In this document: positions 11,841-14,817 of the stretch, one piece after another
Layout of the letters: every line of letters starts with the position of its first letter
Numbering within the stretch: the stretch's first letter is position 1
Assembly (NCBI GenBank): GCA_038064935.1
Contig: JBBTRZ010000034.1
Coordinates: forward strand, 1-14,817
Origin: JAGVGK01 sp038064935
Lineage (GTDB): Bacteria; Patescibacteriota; Minisyncoccia; Phycocordibacterales; JACOZG01
Length of the DNA stretch: 14,817 nt
Reading direction: 5' to 3'
Position numbers and translations under genes: made by a program
The notes under the pieces: model-generated
Told to the model about the DNA's origin: nothing
Seen by the model: only the letters and a program-made list of their open reading frames with translations
Databases searched by the model: none

Positions 11841-13535
11841 ATGTCGTCAACTGTTGAACAAGTCAAGGCGCGCCTCACTATTCTTGATGTGGTCGGTTCG
11901 TATTTGACGCTCGAGAAAGCCGGGGCCAATTATCGCGCCCGTTGTCCCTTCCACAACGAGAAAACCCCGTCTTTCTATGTCTCACCACTGCGCGAAAGTT
12001 ATCATTGCTTTGGTTGTAATCGTGGCGGCGACATTTTATCGTTCGTTGAAGAAATTGAGGGACTTGATTTCTTGGGGGCCTTGAAGGTCTTGGCGGCGCG
12101 CGCTGGTGTGCCGCTCGAACCAGTTAATCGGAAGGTAGACGATGCCAAGGCCCGCCTCTACGCCGTGCTTGAGGCGGCAGTCACTTATTTCACGGCGCGC
12201 CTCGTTGACTCTAGGCCGGCGCAAGACTATTTTGCCGAGCGGGGACTTACGCCCGCGACAATAACCGACTTTCGCCTCGGTTTCGCGCCGAATAACTGGC
12301 GCGGCTTAACGGATTATTTACTTGGTCGAGGATTCACCGAAGCTGATCTCACTCAATCGGGTTTGATCGCGCGCGCGGAGCGCGATCGGCGTCTCTTCGA
12401 TCGCTTTCGTAATCGACTTATGTTTCCGATTGCCGATAGCGCCGGTCGCCCCATCGCTTTTTCGGCTCGTTTATTCATGGCCACTCCCGAGATCACCGAA
12501 GCGAAGTACATCAATAGTCCCGAAACTTTACTCTACGACAAGTCCCGGGCGCTCTATCTTTTCGATCGGGCGAAACTCCCGATGCGCCGGGCGAATCGGT
12601 GTATTTTAGTCGAGGGGCAATTTGACGCGGTTTTGTCGCATCAGGCCGGAGTAGCGGAGACGGTCGCTGTTTCCGGCACCGCCCTTTCGGCGTCTCATCT
12701 CGATGTTATTCACCGCCTGACCGAGAAAATTGTTATGGCTTTCGATGGTGACGCGGCCGGGGTTAAGGCATCAAGTCGAGCCATTACCTTGGCGCTCGAA
12801 CGCGGTTTTGAAGTGAGGGTGGTGGCGCTTCCTCCCGATCAAGATCCAGCCGATCTGATTTGCGAGTCCGACGAGAAGTGGGTGGCGGCGCTTGACGGCG
12901 CTGTCCATGTCATTGACTTCCTGATCGAAATGGTCAAGCGCCGCGGCTTGGAACGGCGTGAATTAGCCCATCAAATCGAAAGGGAAGTCTATCCCTATGT
13001 TGCGGCTCTGGCGAGTCCCATTGATCAAGCGTATTTTATCGGAAACCTCGCGACGCTCACCGCTCTCCCGGAAGGAGTAATCCGCGATGGCGTAAATCGA
13101 ATGAAGATTCCGAAGTCGAATGAGTCGGAGAAACCTGTTTCAGTTACTCTCCCCCGACCATCGCCCAATCGCCGCGAGCGGCTGGAAGATCTCATTCTGG
13201 GTTTTGTTGCGTGGCGGGGCGAGACGGAGCAGTGGGTGGTGACCTTGGTCACCGAGCGTTGGGGAGAAGAATTCCTTGCTCGACGACAAAGTGAGTTGCA
13301 AGACCGGCGACCCGAACAAGTGCTGATGGTCGAAATTAATTATGGAATGACGAGTGATCTTGTGGCAACCCTGGCCGGACTCCTTGACGAGTGGCAGGCC
13401 GAAAGTTGGCGGGGTGAGTTGGCGGAGACAACGCAAAAAATTAAGTCGCTCGACGCGGCCGCGACACCCGAGCTCCTCAATCAATATTTAAAACGTTGTC
13501 AAGAATTATCCCAATATATTAATAATAAATTATGA
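11841..13535 (+). CDS. dnaG: DNA primase
   Basis: This 564-residue primase synthesises RNA primers at the replication fork. It has the N-terminal CHC2 zinc finger (C35, H38, C56, C59 in CPFHNEKTPSF and YHCFGCNRGGD), the catalytic core and the TOPRIM domain: E258 in LVEGQFDAV and D302/D304 in AFDGDAAG, the expected metal ligands. The C-terminal part (about 400-564) is less conserved, as is usual for the helicase-binding domain. Length is close to E. coli DnaG (581). It lies directly after rpoC and overlaps rpoD by 4 nt (ATGA), so translation of the two is probably coupled. dnaG-rpoD recalls the macromolecular synthesis operon of E. coli, but rpsU is missing and rpoBC takes its place upstream. 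Confidence 0.96.
   Translation: MSSTVEQVKARLTILDVVGSYLTLEKAGANYRARCPFHNEKTPSFYVSPLRESYHCFGCNRGGDILSFVEEIEGLDFLGALKVLAARAGVPLEPVNRKVDDAKARLYAVLEAAVTYFTARLVDSRPAQDYFAERGLTPATITDFRLGFAPNNWRGLTDYLLGRGFTEADLTQSGLIARAERDRRLFDRFRNRLMFPIADSAGRPIAFSARLFMATPEITEAKYINSPETLLYDKSRALYLFDRAKLPMRRANRCILVEGQFDAVLSHQAGVAETVAVSGTALSASHLDVIHRLTEKIVMAFDGDAAGVKASSRAITLALERGFEVRVVALPPDQDPADLICESDEKWVAALDGAVHVIDFLIEMVKRRGLERRELAHQIEREVYPYVAALASPIDQAYFIGNLATLTALPEGVIRDGVNRMKIPKSNESEKPVSVTLPRPSPNRRERLEDLILGFVAWRGETEQWVVTLVTERWGEEFLARRQSELQDRRPEQVLMVEINYGMTSDLVATLAGLLDEWQAESWRGELAETTQKIKSLDAAATPELLNQYLKRCQELSQYINNKL
13496..13525 (+). promoter_or_regulatory. Possible internal promoter for rpoD
   Basis: Inside the end of dnaG, TTGTCA (13496-13501), an 18-nt spacer and TAATAA (13520-13525) lie 6 nt before the rpoD ATG. 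This AT-rich patch contrasts with the surrounding GC-rich coding sequence. It would give rpoD a second, leaderless transcript. E. coli also has a promoter for rpoD inside dnaG. Confidence 0.35.
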
Positions 13536-14722
13536 AAAATAAAACCAAAAAAGTGGCCAAAAAGCGGTTGACCGTCAAATCGGCCAAGTCTAAACCGAGG
13601 CCAAAAAGTAAATCGCCGCTGTCGAAAGCCGCGAAGTTGAAGTTGAAAACTAAGAAAGGCCAAGAAGCCAAAGTCGCCCACCTCCTCGCGCGCGGCCGCG
13701 GCCGCGGGTTTGTCACCTACGGCGAACTCCTGCGGGAATTCCCGCTTATCGAAGCCGATCTGCCTTTCCTCGAGCAACTCTATGAACGCTTTGAATTGGC
13801 CGGGATTGATGTCCTCGAAGAGAGCGGTTTTTTGGATGACTTGAGTGATGTCGCGGCAGTGGGCAAGGTGAGGGGGGACCGGTATCCCGCAACGGGACTC
13901 GATTCGGTGCAAATGTATCTGCGGGAAATTGGGAAATATAAACTTATTTTAGCTGCCGAAGAGCGCGAGCTGGCGCGGCGGATTCTCCAAGGTGATGAAG
14001 AGGCGAAGCGCGCGCTCGCCAACGCCAACCTTCGGCTCGTGGTCTCGATCGCCAAGCGTTACATTGGTCGGAGCAATAATCTGACCTTGCTCGATCTGAT
14101 CCAAGAGGGGAATCTCGGCCTTTTCAAGGCCGTGGAGAAATTCGACTGGACCCGTGGTTATAAATTCTCGACTTATGCCACTTGGTGGATTAGGCAGGCG
14201 GTGACGCGCGCGCTCGCCGATCAATCGCGGACGATCCGGATTCCAGTTCACATGGTGGAGACGATCGCGAAATATAAACAAGTGGTGCGGCGGCTCACTC
14301 AAGATCTGGGACGCGAGCCGCTGCCGGCCGAAGTCTCAACCGAAATGGGGATTGAGCTCGAGAAAGTGGTGATGATTGAAAAGATTGATCAAAGCACCAC
14401 CTCGCTCGATAAGCCGACCAATAGCGAGGAAGAGAAGTCCACCATTGGCGAATTTATTCCGGATACGAAAATGGCTTCCCCGGGCGAAGATGCCGCGCGG
14501 CGCATTTTGCGCGATCAAATTGAAGAAGTCCTTCGCGATCTGTCGCCTAAAGAGCAGAAGATTTTACGCATGCGACATGGGCTCACCGACGGCGTTACCC
14601 GGACGCTCGAGGAAGTGGGGCGCGAGTTCGGTGTCACTCGCGAACGCATTCGCCAAATCGAAGCCAAAGCCCACGAGAAAATCCGCCAGCACGACGGCAT
14701 CAAAAAATTGCTGGGGTATTGA
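13532..14722 (+). CDS. rpoD: Primary sigma factor (sigma-70 group 1)
   Basis: This 396-residue housekeeping sigma factor directs RNA polymerase to -35/-10 promoters such as those found in this window. Residues 1-45 form a Lys-rich tail not typical of RpoD. Residues about 47-98 look like region 1.1 (GFVTYGELLREFP...GIDVLEE), followed by region 1.2 (DSVQMYLREIGKYKLI, 124-139), region 2 (ANLRLVVSIAKRYIGR...LLDLIQEGNLGLFKAVEKFDW, 165-206), 2.4 and the RpoD box (STYATWWIRQAVTRALAD, 213-230), region 3 (IPVHMVETI...), and region 4.2 (TLEEVGREFGVTRERIRQIEAKA, 358-380). Presence of regions 1.1 and 1.2 supports group 1 rather than an alternative sigma. It overlaps dnaG by 4 nt and ends the core operon; its stop codon lies within a new promoter. 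Confidence 0.97.
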   Translation: MKNKTKKVAKKRLTVKSAKSKPRPKSKSPLSKAAKLKLKTKKGQEAKVAHLLARGRGRGFVTYGELLREFPLIEADLPFLEQLYERFELAGIDVLEESGFLDDLSDVAAVGKVRGDRYPATGLDSVQMYLREIGKYKLILAAEERELARRILQGDEEAKRALANANLRLVVSIAKRYIGRSNNLTLLDLIQEGNLGLFKAVEKFDWTRGYKFSTYATWWIRQAVTRALADQSRTIRIPVHMVETIAKYKQVVRRLTQDLGREPLPAEVSTEMGIELEKVVMIEKIDQSTTSLDKPTNSEEEKSTIGEFIPDTKMASPGEDAARRILRDQIEEVLRDLSPKEQKILRMRHGLTDGVTRTLEEVGREFGVTRERIRQIEAKAHEKIRQHDGIKKLLGY

Positions 14723-14748
14723 CAGATATATACCGATTATGCTAGGAT
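14719..14748 (+). promoter_or_regulatory. Strong promoter overlapping the rpoD stop codon
   Basis: Consensus -35 TTGACA (14719-14724, sharing bases with the TGA stop at 14720-14722), 18-nt spacer, extended -10 TGC TAGGAT (14743-14748). Transcription would start near 14755. It shares TGCTAGGATAAC with the promoter at 420. No terminator is seen between rpoD and this promoter. Confidence 0.75.
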
Positions 14749-14771
14749 AACAGTGGATTCGGGAGGCTTTG

Positions 14772-14817
14772 TTGCATGAGAAATATCCAATGATGTTTAA
14801 AAACCCGAGGCGTGTTC
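14772..14817 (+). CDS. Possible start of the next gene, cut by the window edge
   Basis: Downstream of the promoter a GGGAGG sequence (14761-14766) stands 5 nt before a TTG at 14772, which opens a frame (HEKYPMMFKNPRRV after the start) that runs to the end of the window. An ATG at 14790 in the same frame is an alternative start. If real, this is the only gene here with a Shine-Dalgarno-like sequence. Another ATG at 14776 closes after five codons. An RNA gene is equally possible, and too little is visible to name a product. Confidence 0.2.
   Translation, partial: MHEKYPMMFKNPRRV

Noticed and set aside
14749..14817. Possible 5' end of tmRNA after the strong promoter (TGGATTCG and GTTGCATG resemble tmRNA)
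   Set aside because: The predicted transcription start lies too close to TGGATTCG to include the acceptor strand, and the expected GAC after it is missing.
1..14817. CRISPR array or larger phage module
   Set aside because: No regularly spaced direct repeats and no phage structural or integrase genes. The only mobile unit is the IS.

Overview
The window most likely comes from a small-genome bacterium of the Candidate Phyla Radiation (Patescibacteria, Parcubacteria-like). This is an inference. It rests on compact RNA polymerase subunits (beta 1068 aa, beta' 1227 aa), a pilin-like C-terminus at the left edge, the toxin-antitoxin families present, start codons almost without Shine-Dalgarno sequences, and the rpoB-rpoC-dnaG-rpoD order. 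No rRNA is present to settle the taxonomy. The standard code is used: the dnaG TGA stop overlaps the rpoD ATG.

Layout. 1-4660 is an accessory, AT-richer region. It holds a 5'-truncated pilin-like remnant (47-382), a DUF433/DUF5615 VapBC-like toxin-antitoxin pair (433-1043), a small three-helix membrane protein (1251-1565) and a HicB/HicA pair (1609-2195). These are followed by an intact IS982-family insertion sequence with inverted repeats and a target duplication (2259-3238), a self-contained small-RNA locus with its own promoter, three-way-junction fold and terminator (3290-3408), and a divergent pair: a minus-strand protein of possible nuclease type (3907-3422) and a plus-strand membrane-anchored protein (4033-4659).

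4661-4929 is the control region of the core operon: a perfect DnaA-box 9-mer, a tandem TGATTGACA repeat, a TTGACA/TAGGAT promoter, a second possible promoter and a leader hairpin with a U-tract. 4930-14722 is GC-richer and packed with rpoB, rpoC, dnaG and rpoD in one direction, with gaps of 8 and 12 nt and a 4-nt overlap. It supplies the two large RNA polymerase subunits, the replication primase and the housekeeping sigma factor from one apparent transcription unit, with a possible internal promoter just before rpoD. A promoter for the next locus overlaps the rpoD stop codon.

The main points for a second look are the small-RNA locus at 3290-3408, the DnaA box upstream of an operon joining transcription and replication genes, several promoters placed so that the mRNA would begin at or within a few bases of the AUG, a shared intergenic module (TTATCCACC plus a terminator), and altered residues in the rifampicin pocket of RpoB. 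No CRISPR array, tRNA or rRNA was seen.
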